Below are positions 26,048 to 34,851 of a DNA stretch of 64,000 bases, in pieces (the first letter of the stretch is position 1; every line of letters starts with the position of its first letter). The DNA is from Latescibacteria bacterium UBA6620 (GTDB lineage: Bacteria; Latescibacterota; UBA2968). The DNA is taken from assembly GCA_002433075.1 (NCBI GenBank), contig DJHM01000061.1, positions 69,490-133,489 of the forward strand, written 5' to 3'. Both the position numbers and the translations under genes were made by a program. The notes below the pieces were generated by a model, which worked only from the letters and a program-made list of their open reading frames with translations, was not told the origin of the DNA and did no database searches.

Positions 26048-27058
26048 ATGTCCAATCCAATCCACCGAGTCGCTCTCGTAGGCACCGGAGGAATTTCCCG
26101 CGCACACACCGAGGCTTCTTTGCGCTCGGACCGAACCGAGCTCGTCGCGCTCTGCGATGTTTCTCAGGATTCGGTCGACCGGTATCGGGAGCGTCACCCC
26201 GAAGTGGAGGCTCTGGCTTATCTCGACATGAATGAAATGCTGGAGAAGGAAGAAATCGACATCGCCGTCATCTGTACCTGGGGGGCGTTTCACGCAGAGG
26301 TGGGGGCCGGCCTCGCTCGCTCCAACCGAGTCAAGGCCATCCTCTGTGAAAAACCGTTCACTCAGACGACCAGGGAAGCGGAGCATCTCGTGGCCGCCGT
26401 AAACGACAGCGACGCCTTCATCGCCGAAGCTTTCAAGTTCCGTCACCATCCGATGCACCTCAAAGCACGCGAGCTGATCGACAGCGGCATCCTCGGGGAC
26501 CTGATGACCTTGCGAAGCACGTTCTTCACGGCCAACGGGCGAAAGGAACTCGACCCGGCCTCCAACTGGCGCTTCAACAAGGCCAAGGGGGGCGGTAGCA
26601 TTTACGATCTGGCCTGCTACAACATCCATCACGCCCGGTGGACGTTCGGCGAAGACCCCGCCGAAGTCTTCGCAACGCATCGTCCGGGTCGCGAGGTCGA
26701 CGAGTCGGCGATCATTCAACTGGTATTCCCGTCGGGCGGAGTCGCAGAAATCAGCGTCGGCTTCGATACCTACAGCAATCAGGAATTCCGCATTTTTGGG
26801 AACGAAGGCAGCCTGCACTCCGATGCCGCCTGGAACAACGAGAATCGTCCCACGTGGCTCGACCATTACTCTCCCAACCTCACGCAGCGCTACCACTTTC
26901 CCGCGTGTTTCCAGTTCCAGTTCCAGCTCGAACATATGTGCGACGTCCTGGAGGGAAAAACCGAACATCGCATCCCGCCTGAGAACAGCCTCGGACAGAT
27001 GCGCACCATCGACGCCATCTACGAATCATTCGAATCAAGGAAGGCAGTCGTACTGTAG
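26048..27058 (+). CDS. Gfo/Idh/MocA family oxidoreductase
   Basis: 336 residues. VALVGTGGISRAHTE binds NAD(P), LCEKPFTQT (EKP, about residue 104) carries the catalytic Lys, and the usual G-x-x-H-x-x-D motif is altered to YDLACYNIHHARWTFG (about residue 190), with His kept. GFDTYSNQEFRIFGNEGSL is the standard C-terminal beta-sheet motif. AAAGG upstream supports ATG 26048. It is likely a cytoplasmic sugar or cyclitol dehydrogenase, first in a run with PhyH, sugar isomerase-like and beta-propeller genes. Confidence 0.93.
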   Translation: MSNPIHRVALVGTGGISRAHTEASLRSDRTELVALCDVSQDSVDRYRERHPEVEALAYLDMNEMLEKEEIDIAVICTWGAFHAEVGAGLARSNRVKAILCEKPFTQTTREAEHLVAAVNDSDAFIAEAFKFRHHPMHLKARELIDSGILGDLMTLRSTFFTANGRKELDPASNWRFNKAKGGGSIYDLACYNIHHARWTFGEDPAEVFATHRPGREVDESAIIQLVFPSGGVAEISVGFDTYSNQEFRIFGNEGSLHSDAAWNNENRPTWLDHYSPNLTQRYHFPACFQFQFQLEHMCDVLEGKTEHRIPPENSLGQMRTIDAIYESFESRKAVVL

Positions 27059-27171
27059 TCTGAGTTCCTCACAACCCGGACATCCCCATCGAACACGGTC
27101 TCAACCTCCCTGGCAGTTCATCGGCCTGGTGATCGGCAGGTCCTGGCCATCATAGGATACCGAGGCACAGT

Positions 27172-27990
27172 ATGGACGATCTCGAAATCCAGAAATATCT
27201 CTTCGACCTGCAGGGCTATCTCGTGATCGAGAACGCCCTCTCGTCCGATGAAGTCGCGGAGCTTAACGAACTCTTCGACGCCCAGCAACTCCCGCCACCC
27301 CCTGAGTCGGCACGGTTCGGCAGCGCACCGGACGGATCCGGATTCCTCGACTACGGCAAGCCCTACTGCGACCTGCTCGACCACGAGAGCGTGATGCCTG
27401 TCCTGAGATTCCGATTGGGCGACGCCTTCCGTCTCGACCGCCTCTACGGGATACAGCAGGAGAAGGGGATGAAGCGTGGCCACCTGCACTCGGACTATGG
27501 CGCTTCCGTACATACGTCGGGGGCCCAACCCGGCGTCTTCCACCATCCACGAATGCACGAAATCGTCGAAGGGTTCGTCGTGGTTTCCTGGAACCTCGCA
27601 GACACGGGCCCCGAGCACGGCGGTTTCTGCTGCATCCCCGGGAGTCACAAGAGCAACTACAAGATCCCGGAGACCATCAAGGACAACATCGACGACTGGC
27701 CTCAGATCGTCCATCCGGAAGCTCCAGCGGGTTCTGTCATCCTGTTCACGGAAGCGCTTACCCACGGGACCTATGACTGGAACGCGGACCACCATCGGCG
27801 TTCGCTTCTCTACAAATACTGCGTTGCGCACACGGCCTGGAAGGCCGACCGCGTCGACCCCCCCGAAGGCATCGATCTCACTTGGCGGCAGGAGATCCTG
27901 TTCCGGCCGCCCGGCGATCCTCTCCGTTACTTCCCGTCGCTCTTCGAAGAACCGGAGGAAGTCGGAGCGGGGGAACGGGTGAAGGGGTGA
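27172..27990 (+). CDS. Phytanoyl-CoA dioxygenase (PhyH) family protein
   Basis: 272 residues. HLHSDYGA gives His about 106 and Asp about 108, ALTHGTYDW gives the distal His about 198, and HHRRSLLYKYCVAH supplies the 2-oxoglutarate Arg. FCCIPGSHKSN is the core motif. The long C-terminal tail (TWRQEILFRPPGDPLRYFPS) sets it apart from the other copies. It lies 114 bases after the Gfo/Idh gene and 111 bases before the isomerase-like gene. Confidence 0.92.
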   Translation: MDDLEIQKYLFDLQGYLVIENALSSDEVAELNELFDAQQLPPPPESARFGSAPDGSGFLDYGKPYCDLLDHESVMPVLRFRLGDAFRLDRLYGIQQEKGMKRGHLHSDYGASVHTSGAQPGVFHHPRMHEIVEGFVVVSWNLADTGPEHGGFCCIPGSHKSNYKIPETIKDNIDDWPQIVHPEAPAGSVILFTEALTHGTYDWNADHHRRSLLYKYCVAHTAWKADRVDPPEGIDLTWRQEILFRPPGDPLRYFPSLFEEPEEVGAGERVKG

Positions 27991-28100
27991 GCGGGGGAGT
28001 CTCCTGAAAACCCAGTCATCCAAGCCGATACCCAGGAACCCGATAATCGAAACAACCATCGAATGCCCCGATTTCCTCCCCTTCGCGCAGGTTCTTCCCC

Positions 28101-28913
28101 TTGAGACTCGCCTTCTATACGTACAGCTACACTGACCGGCTCGAGATGCCGCTCGAGCCAGCGCTTGAGAAGATTGCCGCCACTGGTTATGACGGCATCG
28201 ATATCTCGGGGACGCACGGCACGTCCGCCGATCCCCATTCCGTCACACCCGACCTTCGCGAGCGGACAAAGGCAACCGCCGACCGCCTAGGCCTCTCCAT
28301 CGAGGCCATCATCACCCACGCCACCCTCGCCGACTCACTCTTGACCGACGCACCCCTCGATCTCGACGGATCCATCGACCTGGCTGTCGACGTCGGCGCC
28401 CCTCTCGTCGTTTTCCATATGGGCGGACCGACAGAGGATGAAGCGAAACGGACGGAAGCTTGGGGCCGCGTCGTCGAAACCCTGAAGCGATCGCTAGAGT
28501 ACGCGGAGCCGAAAGGCGTCAAGCTCGCCGTCGACGGGGTGTGGAAGGACTGGCTCGTTGAGACACCCGAGTCGTTCCTTCAACTGCACGAGGAGATCGC
28601 TCACCCCCTGTTTGGCATCAACTTCGACCCCTGTTACCTGATGTTACTCGATCTCGACCCGTCCGATGTGGCTCGTCAATGGAGCGACCGTATTTTCCAC
28701 GCTCATCTGAAGGACCACATCGGTACGTATCCGGACTACGAACACCGCATCCCGGCTCGAGGGGATGTGGATTACGTCATGACGATTCAGACACTACGTG
28801 AGATCGGTTTCAGAGAGGCCATCTCGATCGAGACGTTTACTTACATGGACTTCGAAGAATCGTGCGATGTAGGTTACAAAAGCTTGGCACCTCTTCTCGG
28901 AGATGGGAGCTGA
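28101..28913 (+). CDS. Sugar phosphate isomerase/epimerase family (xylose-isomerase-like TIM barrel)
   Basis: 270 residues starting at TTG 28101, giving (M)RLAFYTYSYTDRLEMPLEP. The barrel metal ligands are visible in order: GINFDPCYLM (Asp), FHAHLKDH (His) and ISIETFTYMDF (Glu); the first acidic ligand is in LAVDGVWKDW. Members isomerise or epimerise sugars and inositols (IolE, IolH, tagatose epimerase types). It overlaps the most upstream possible start of the next gene, so the two are probably one transcript. Confidence 0.9.
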   Translation: MRLAFYTYSYTDRLEMPLEPALEKIAATGYDGIDISGTHGTSADPHSVTPDLRERTKATADRLGLSIEAIITHATLADSLLTDAPLDLDGSIDLAVDVGAPLVVFHMGGPTEDEAKRTEAWGRVVETLKRSLEYAEPKGVKLAVDGVWKDWLVETPESFLQLHEEIAHPLFGINFDPCYLMLLDLDPSDVARQWSDRIFHAHLKDHIGTYPDYEHRIPARGDVDYVMTIQTLREIGFREAISIETFTYMDFEESCDVGYKSLAPLLGDGS

Positions 28914-28920
28914 GGAACGA

Positions 28921-30372
28921 ATGCAACCACTCAACATAGAGTCCAGACTCGAGCTGTTCGTCGATGACCATCTCCTCGATCGACTGTCGAACGGCGCAAC
29001 GCGGAGGCTACATACACCACAGCCGAAGGAGATCGCCCTCGTTTACGATCGCCCGTGGGAGGGGAATACCAGCGGATACTTCACGGTGTTACGGGATTAC
29101 AACGGCTTCCGGATGTACTACCGCGGGTCTGGAGCCACCTACCTCCCCGACGGATATTTCGGTGGCGGTCAGGTCACCTGCGTGGCGGAAAGTACCGACG
29201 GAATCAACTGGGAACGACCGAAGCTGGACCTGTTCGAAGTCGGAGGACACCGACACAACAATGTCATACTAACCTCAGACGTAGCTGGAAAGGCTGTCCA
29301 CAATCTGTGTCCTTTCCTCGATCCACGAAGGGAAGTCCCCGACGAGGAACGCTACAAAGCATTGGGAGGTGGAAAGGCAGATCTGCTTGCCCTCGCGTCA
29401 CCGGACGGAATCCACTGGAAACAGATCGGTGACTCGGCCGTGATCACCGACGGCGCCTTCGATTCTCAGAATCTCGCGTTCTGGGATACGACAAGGGAAG
29501 AGTACCGCGCCTACTTCCGTGACTTTCGTGAGGGTCGGGACATCAAGACGAGCGCCTCTGCGGACTTCCGTGAATGGACGAAGCCCGAATGGCTGACCTA
29601 CACACCGGAGCGGGTCAGCGAACTCTATACGAACCAGATTCAGCCCTACTACCGAGCACCCCATATCCTTCTCGGTTTCCCGACTCGTTACGTTCAGAGA
29701 CCCTGGCAGCCTGCGACCGACTACCTTCCCCATCCGGAGTACCGAAGGATGCGAGCACGCATCTCCTACCGGGAAGGCACGGCGGTCACGGATGGCATGT
29801 TCATGTCAAGTCGAGATCGACAGCACTTCCACATCTGGGAAGAATCTTTCCTCCGACCCGGTCTCTGGTCCCGCGACGGCTGGTTCTACGGCGATAACTA
29901 TCAGAGTCTCGGTTTGATCGAGACTGCCTCCGACCGCGATGAGAGAATCAACGAGCTCTCGTTTTTCGTCAGCGAGGGTAGCAACCAACCGACGCACGCA
30001 AGGCTGCGGCGTCACACCATTCGGATCGACGGATTCGTATCGGTCGCGGCCCCACTCCGGGGTGGAGAAGTGGTGACCAAGGCACTCCAGTTCGAGGGCC
30101 GGAAACTATTGATCAACTATGCGACTGGCGCGGCGGGCTCGGTGAGAGTCGAAATTCAGGATGCCGAGGGAGCAGCGATCGAGGGATACGCACTCGACGA
30201 TGCTGAGGAGCTGTTTGGTGATTCGCTGGAGCAGCCGGTGCTTTGGAAACACGGCGCAGACGTTGGATCGCTGGAAGGCAGACCCGTAAGGCTCCGCTTC
30301 GTACTCGCAGATGCGGATCTCTACAGCCTTCGGTTTACCGATCCGGCCACGGAACCGTATGTCCCACGTTAA
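28921..30372 (+). CDS. Five-bladed beta-propeller protein, glycoside-hydrolase-43/32-like
   Basis: About 483 residues. Repeated blade motifs of the S-x-D-G-x-x-W type occur: AESTDGINWERPKLDLF, LASPDGIHWKQIGDS, SADFREWTKPEWL and MSSRDRQHFHIWEES. The N-terminus SRLELFVDDHLLDRLSNGAT is typical of uncharacterised propellers in sugar-degradation loci. The acidic catalytic set of GH43/GH32 cannot be confirmed by eye. The C-terminal 120 residues form a beta-sandwich-like region. ATG 28921 with GAGGA upstream is preferred to ATG 28903, which lies in the upstream gene. Another propeller of the same kind is at 61122. Confidence 0.75.
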   Translation: MQPLNIESRLELFVDDHLLDRLSNGATRRLHTPQPKEIALVYDRPWEGNTSGYFTVLRDYNGFRMYYRGSGATYLPDGYFGGGQVTCVAESTDGINWERPKLDLFEVGGHRHNNVILTSDVAGKAVHNLCPFLDPRREVPDEERYKALGGGKADLLALASPDGIHWKQIGDSAVITDGAFDSQNLAFWDTTREEYRAYFRDFREGRDIKTSASADFREWTKPEWLTYTPERVSELYTNQIQPYYRAPHILLGFPTRYVQRPWQPATDYLPHPEYRRMRARISYREGTAVTDGMFMSSRDRQHFHIWEESFLRPGLWSRDGWFYGDNYQSLGLIETASDRDERINELSFFVSEGSNQPTHARLRRHTIRIDGFVSVAAPLRGGEVVTKALQFEGRKLLINYATGAAGSVRVEIQDAEGAAIEGYALDDAEELFGDSLEQPVLWKHGADVGSLEGRPVRLRFVLADADLYSLRFTDPATEPYVPR

Positions 30373-30393
30373 TCGCCCGCTCGAAGACGCGAC

Positions 30394-31809
30394 ATGAACC
30401 CAACGCCCCTTTACTACCAGACGATTGCCGAGGTCGCGGATCGGATCGCAGCCAAAGAGCTCTCACCAGTCGATCTCACGACTGCGATGCTCGATCGCAT
30501 CGATCAACTCGAAGGGCAGCTCAAGTGCTACGCGACACTGATGGCCGACGAGGCGATAGCGTCAGCCCGCCGGGCGGAGGAGGAAATCTCCACTGGCAAA
30601 TACATGGGCCCCCTTCACGGCGTCCCCATCGCAATCAAGGACCTCTGTTTCACAAAGGGGGTTCGGACGATGGGAGGCTCGAAAGCCCTGATGGATCACG
30701 TCCCCGACTTCGACAGCACCGTCGTTACCCGATTCGCAGAAGCGGGAGCGGTTCTGCTCGGAAAACTCAATCTCACCGAAGGTGCGATGGGCGGCTACAA
30801 CCCGGCGCTCGAAATCCCGAAGAATCCCTGGAACCCGACCCGCTGGGCCGGTGCCTCCTCGAGCGGCTCCGGCGCGGCAACCGCCGCCGGTCTTTGCTAC
30901 GGATCGCTCGGTAGCGACACCGGCGGCTCCATCCGGTTTCCCTCTGCTGCCTGTGGGATCGTCGGGATCAAGCCTACCTGGGGGCGCGTCAGCCGTCACG
31001 GTGTCCTCGCGCTCGCCGATTCCCTCGACCACGTCGGCCCGATGACACGCAGCACGGCCGACGCCGCCATCCTGCTCCGCGCCATCGCCGGTCACGACCC
31101 CAATGACCCGACCTCCTTGCCCTCACCCGTGCCGGACTACCTTGCAGGGATCGACGAGGGCATCGAGGGTGTCCGCATTGGGTGGGCGGAAGACTACGCA
31201 ACCCGCAACATCAATCCCGAGGTCGTCGAGGCCGTTCGGGCCGCAGTGGGTGGTCTCGAATCTATCGGGGCCCAGATCGTCGAGATCGATTTGCCCGACC
31301 TCGATCCCTACGTCGAGTCCTGGCCGGTGCTCTGTTCGGCCGAGGCGCTCGTCGCCCATCAGGACACTTACCCTGCGAAAGCCGATGACTACGGTCCGTG
31401 GTTCCGCGACTGGTTGGAGATGGGCGAAAGGGTGACTGGGGCAGATTACGCACGAGCGAACAATGCCCGGGCCGCCTGTGTCGGTCATCTCCGCACCGCA
31501 TTCCAGAACATCGATCTGCTCGCCTGTCCTACAACGGCCTGGCCGCCCTACGAAGTCGTGGGGGAAGATCTCTACGGCCCTCTGCCCACGAAGCCACGGG
31601 ACCCCAAGATGCAACGCTTCACCGCTCCCTTCGACTACAGTGGCGCCCCGACTATCTGCCTCCCCTGTGGACTGAACAGTGAGAATCCACCTCTGCCCCT
31701 GAGTTTTCAGCTCGTGGGAGAGCCTCTCAGTGAAGCGCTGCTCTGTCGTGCGGGCCACGCCTTCGAGCAAGCCACCGACTGGCACACGCTTCGACCCCCG
31801 ATCGCATAA
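30394..31809 (+). CDS. Amidase-signature family hydrolase (GatA-like)
   Basis: 471 residues with the full Ser-cisSer-Lys triad: VPIAIKDLCFTKG (Lys about 76), WAGASSSGSGAATAAGL (cis-Ser about 153) and SDTGGSIRFPSAACGIVGIK (Ser about 177). Context matters: no gatB or gatC is near, and the neighbours are sugar-catabolic, so a stand-alone amide hydrolase is likelier than the tRNA amidotransferase subunit. It starts 21 bases after the propeller gene. Confidence 0.93.
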   Translation: MNPTPLYYQTIAEVADRIAAKELSPVDLTTAMLDRIDQLEGQLKCYATLMADEAIASARRAEEEISTGKYMGPLHGVPIAIKDLCFTKGVRTMGGSKALMDHVPDFDSTVVTRFAEAGAVLLGKLNLTEGAMGGYNPALEIPKNPWNPTRWAGASSSGSGAATAAGLCYGSLGSDTGGSIRFPSAACGIVGIKPTWGRVSRHGVLALADSLDHVGPMTRSTADAAILLRAIAGHDPNDPTSLPSPVPDYLAGIDEGIEGVRIGWAEDYATRNINPEVVEAVRAAVGGLESIGAQIVEIDLPDLDPYVESWPVLCSAEALVAHQDTYPAKADDYGPWFRDWLEMGERVTGADYARANNARAACVGHLRTAFQNIDLLACPTTAWPPYEVVGEDLYGPLPTKPRDPKMQRFTAPFDYSGAPTICLPCGLNSENPPLPLSFQLVGEPLSEALLCRAGHAFEQATDWHTLRPPIA

Positions 31810-31954
31810 GGTCACGGCTGTACCAGGCACTGCGGTTCGCCAATGATCGTGCCCATCGATACAATCCTGCCTGTCGGCAGGATCACTCGGGGACACGGTG
31901 ACCGCGAACACATCACGTTTAGCGACAAAAACGCAGAGCATTTTGGGATCCCAG

Positions 31955-33074
31955 ATGAACGACGACGTCGCATACGGCCAGTCCACTCTTCCATCCGGCA
32001 TTCGATCGCGTTTCATCGAAGACGTCAACGGTCTCACCCTCCACATTCTCGAGGCCGGTTTCGATGCGAACCGTCCGCTCATCCTGCTCCTCCACGGCTT
32101 TCCCGAACTCGCCTACAGCTGGCGAAAGCTTCTCCTCCCGCTCGCAGATACCGGCTACCACGTCGTCGCTCCCGATCAGCGAGGCTACGGTCGGACGACC
32201 GGCTGGGACGGCGACTACGACGGGGATCTCGCGTCCTTCCGCATCCTGAACCTCGTCCGTGACGCCATCGGTCGAAGCCGTCGTCGGCCACGACTTCGGA
32301 TCTCCCGTCGCCGCGTGGAGCGCACTCCTTCGTCCAGATATCTATCGGTCCGTCACCTTGATGAGTGCCCCGTTCGGGGGCCCTCCGCCTCTGCCGTTCG
32401 ATACGGCTCGGAATCCTGCGTCCGACCAACCCGTGACGACGATTCACGGCGATCTCGCCGCACTCGATCGGCCTCGCAAACACTATCAGCGCTACTACAC
32501 CACGCGGGAGGCCGATCCGAATATGCACGGCGCTTCGCAGGGCGTTCACGACTTCCTGCGCGCCTACTATCACTACAAGAGTGCCGATTGGAAGCAGAAC
32601 CGCCCTCACCCTCTTGAGTCTTGGTCTGCGCCGGAACTTGCGAAGATGCCGACCTACTACGTGATGGATCTCGACGCAGGAATGGCCGAGACCCTCGAGC
32701 CTCATATTCCTGCATCCGAAGAGATCGCATCCTGCGGCTGGTTGACAGAGGAAGAATTGAGCGTCTACAGCGAGGTGTTCCAGCGAAACGGTTTTCAGGG
32801 TGGACTGCAGTGGTACGGCTGTGGACAGGACCCACGTTTCCAGACGGAAGCCCAGACCTATGCGGGGCGCACCATCGATGTCCCCGCCTGTTTCATCGGG
32901 GGCGCCAGCGACTGGGGAGTTTATCAAAGACTAGGCGCGCTCGAGAGGATGGAATCACATTCCTGCACGGACTACCGCGGAACCCACCTCGTTGAAGGAG
33001 CCGGCCACTGGGTCCAGCAGGAACAGCCTGAAACCGTCGTGGGACAGCTGCTACGGTTTCTGTCAAACGGGTAA
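31955..33074 (+). pseudogene. Epoxide-hydrolase-like alpha/beta hydrolase, disrupted near 32270
   Basis: From ATG 31955, frame 2 reads MNDDVAYGQSTLPSGIRSRF, LLLHGFPELAYSWRKLLLP and PDQRGYGRTTGWDGDY, then LNLVRDAIG. Frame 3 continues from about 32265 as SVEAVVGHDFGSPVAAWSAL, with the nucleophile Asp of the epoxide-hydrolase type, and runs to 33074 through GGASDWGVYQ and GAGHWVQQEQPE. The 8-12 residues normally found between these blocks are absent, so a short out-of-frame deletion is more likely than a single-base error. Without repair the product ends shortly after the frame change and lacks the nucleophile. Confidence 0.75.
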
Positions 33075-33090
33075 GCCTAGTCCAGAAAAA

Positions 33091-33206
33091 TGTCATCCCA
33101 CCCACGTTTTCCAGCCGCCTGTCCTGAGTTTGCCGAAGGGGGATCCATTCTCCGTTTTCGCGTAAGTCAAAATGGACCCCGGCCAGCGGGCACGCCGGGG
33201 TGATAA
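33091..33206. repeat. TGTCATCCC-bounded intergenic repeat element
   Basis: It begins TGTCATCCCACCC, contains CCGCCTGTCCTGAG, GGATCCATTC and ATGGACCCCGGCCAG, and ends CGCCGGGGTGATA. The same ordered blocks occur at 53325-53440 and 56271-56398, and a related element lies at 63761-63944. It has no coding content and fills most of the 252-base spacer before the M28 peptidase. Confidence 0.7.
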
Positions 33207-33255
33207 GGTACTGATCGAACCAAGCCATGTTCGTTTGCCGGATTCATTTCCGCTC

Positions 33256-33283
33256 GTAGGGTCACGGCATGCCGTGACCCTAC
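33256..33283. repeat. 28-bp perfect palindrome, copy 1
   Basis: The first 14 bases, GTAGGGTCACGGCA, are the exact reverse complement of the last 14. The flanks CTC before and CCT after are shared with the copy at 44624-44651. It lies 43 bases before ATG 33327 of the peptidase gene, so it may be a mobile or REP-like element or a protein-binding site. Confidence 0.85.
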
Positions 33284-33326
33284 CCTTTCAATTCAACTTT
33301 ACCGGGTGGTTTCAAGGATCAAGCCA

Positions 33327-34700
33327 ATGAATCTCGACTGGAAAGAAATCGACCGCTACCTCATCGGGGAAGCCTGGGCAGGATCCCGTGTCGCAGAACA
33401 CGCACGCGTCCTGTGCGAAGAAATCGGCCCCCGTTGGTCTTCCTCAGAAGCCGAGGCCAAAGCCATTGACTACATCGAGACCCAGATGAAGGCCGATGGA
33501 CACGACCACGCTGAGGCCGAACCTTTCGAGGTCCGCACCTGGGACCACGAAGAGGCGGAAGCAACCGTTGACGGTCAGCCGATCCACTTCGTTCCCTTCA
33601 ATCGATGTCCGACGTGCAGCGTGGAAGGACCCATCGTCGACGTTGGATTCGCCACGCCTCACGCGCTCCAGGACGCCCGTTCCGATCTGAGCGGCAGCAT
33701 CGCCGTGATGAACCTGGGGCACGAGCCCTTCACCACTCCGGTACCACACAACGACCGGCTGATCCAGCTGAGAGAAGCCGGGACTGCAGCCGTTATCTGC
33801 GTGGACACCAAAACCGGAGACCGGGCGGAATACCACAATGCGGGTGACTGGAGCAAACCCGAACGCGCAGAACCCCCCCTTCCGGTGGCCACCACCTCGC
33901 GAGAAGACGGGGCCCTCCTTCGACGACATTCGCTCGAAGGAAGAAGCGTCCGGTTCGTGGTGGAGAGCCGGTTCTACAACGCCCCGAGTGCCAATGTCGC
34001 TGGCCGAATCGACGGAGATCGGTGGCCGGACGAGCATCTCCACCTTGGCGGTCACCACGACACGGTCCTCTGTGCGCCTGGGGGAAACGACAACGCATCT
34101 GGCACGATCGCCGTTCTGGAAACCGGGCGCGTCCTTGCAGGACTCAAGCGCGATCTCGGCATCGGGCCGGGACGTCCCATCCGGTTCGTCACCTATTCGG
34201 GTGAAGAGCAGGGCTTTCAGGGCGCCATCGAGTATGTAAACCGACACTATGTATCCGGCGCCCCCCCTCGTCTGGCCGTCAACCTCGACGAGCTGTCGAC
34301 CGGTCACATCAAAGGCCTCGTACTCGCGTTCCCGCATCTCCGGAATTTCATTCAGGCCCAGTTCGAACAGATGGGAGACGGTCTGACCTGTCACGTGATG
34401 GCCCAGCTCGACGCATCCTCAGATCATTTCCCGTTTCTCCGAAAGGGGATCGACGCCGCTCACTGCTGGCGCTGGCGTTTCCGTGGACGTCATCCCGATT
34501 CGGATTTCCACCACGAGACAGCAGACACGGTCGACAAACTGAACGTCCGTGAGCTCAAGGAGTACGCCGCTCAGCTGTCCCGGTTGTTGTTGCGGTTGTC
34601 CCATCAGCCTCCGGAAGCGTGGCCCGAAAACCCCCAGACGGAGGAATCGGTCCAGAAGCGGTTGGCAGAGGAGCGTGGGACCGTAGTTCGCGTCTATTAG
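33327..34700 (+). CDS. M28-family zinc aminopeptidase-like protein
   Basis: 457 residues. The di-zinc site is complete: LHLGGHHDTV (His), PGGNDNASG (bridging Asp), TYSGEEQGF (catalytic Glu pair), NLDELS (Asp) and DFHHETADT (His). A protease-associated-like domain precedes it (about residues 95-215). No signal peptide is evident from ATG 33327, which has AAGGA upstream; an in-frame ATG at 33306 adds only seven residues. It is likely an aminopeptidase or carboxypeptidase-like amide hydrolase. Confidence 0.9.
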   Translation: MNLDWKEIDRYLIGEAWAGSRVAEHARVLCEEIGPRWSSSEAEAKAIDYIETQMKADGHDHAEAEPFEVRTWDHEEAEATVDGQPIHFVPFNRCPTCSVEGPIVDVGFATPHALQDARSDLSGSIAVMNLGHEPFTTPVPHNDRLIQLREAGTAAVICVDTKTGDRAEYHNAGDWSKPERAEPPLPVATTSREDGALLRRHSLEGRSVRFVVESRFYNAPSANVAGRIDGDRWPDEHLHLGGHHDTVLCAPGGNDNASGTIAVLETGRVLAGLKRDLGIGPGRPIRFVTYSGEEQGFQGAIEYVNRHYVSGAPPRLAVNLDELSTGHIKGLVLAFPHLRNFIQAQFEQMGDGLTCHVMAQLDASSDHFPFLRKGIDAAHCWRWRFRGRHPDSDFHHETADTVDKLNVRELKEYAAQLSRLLLRLSHQPPEAWPENPQTEESVQKRLAEERGTVVRVY

Positions 34701-34851
34701 TTGCGATGAAACCACCGATCCGTCTTGCCCAGACCGCACCCATCCCCAATATTGGGCAGCGATGATTGATCATCCATTTTTCAATATCGTAAAGCTACAT
34801 CCCCGCAGTTGCTGCTAACATCGAGATGGCCCAACCATCGGAGTGACAGGT

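Noticed and set aside
30394..31809. Glutamyl-tRNA amidotransferase subunit A (gatA)
   Set aside because: No gatB or gatC neighbour is present and the gene lies in a sugar-catabolic run. The triad alone does not decide the function.
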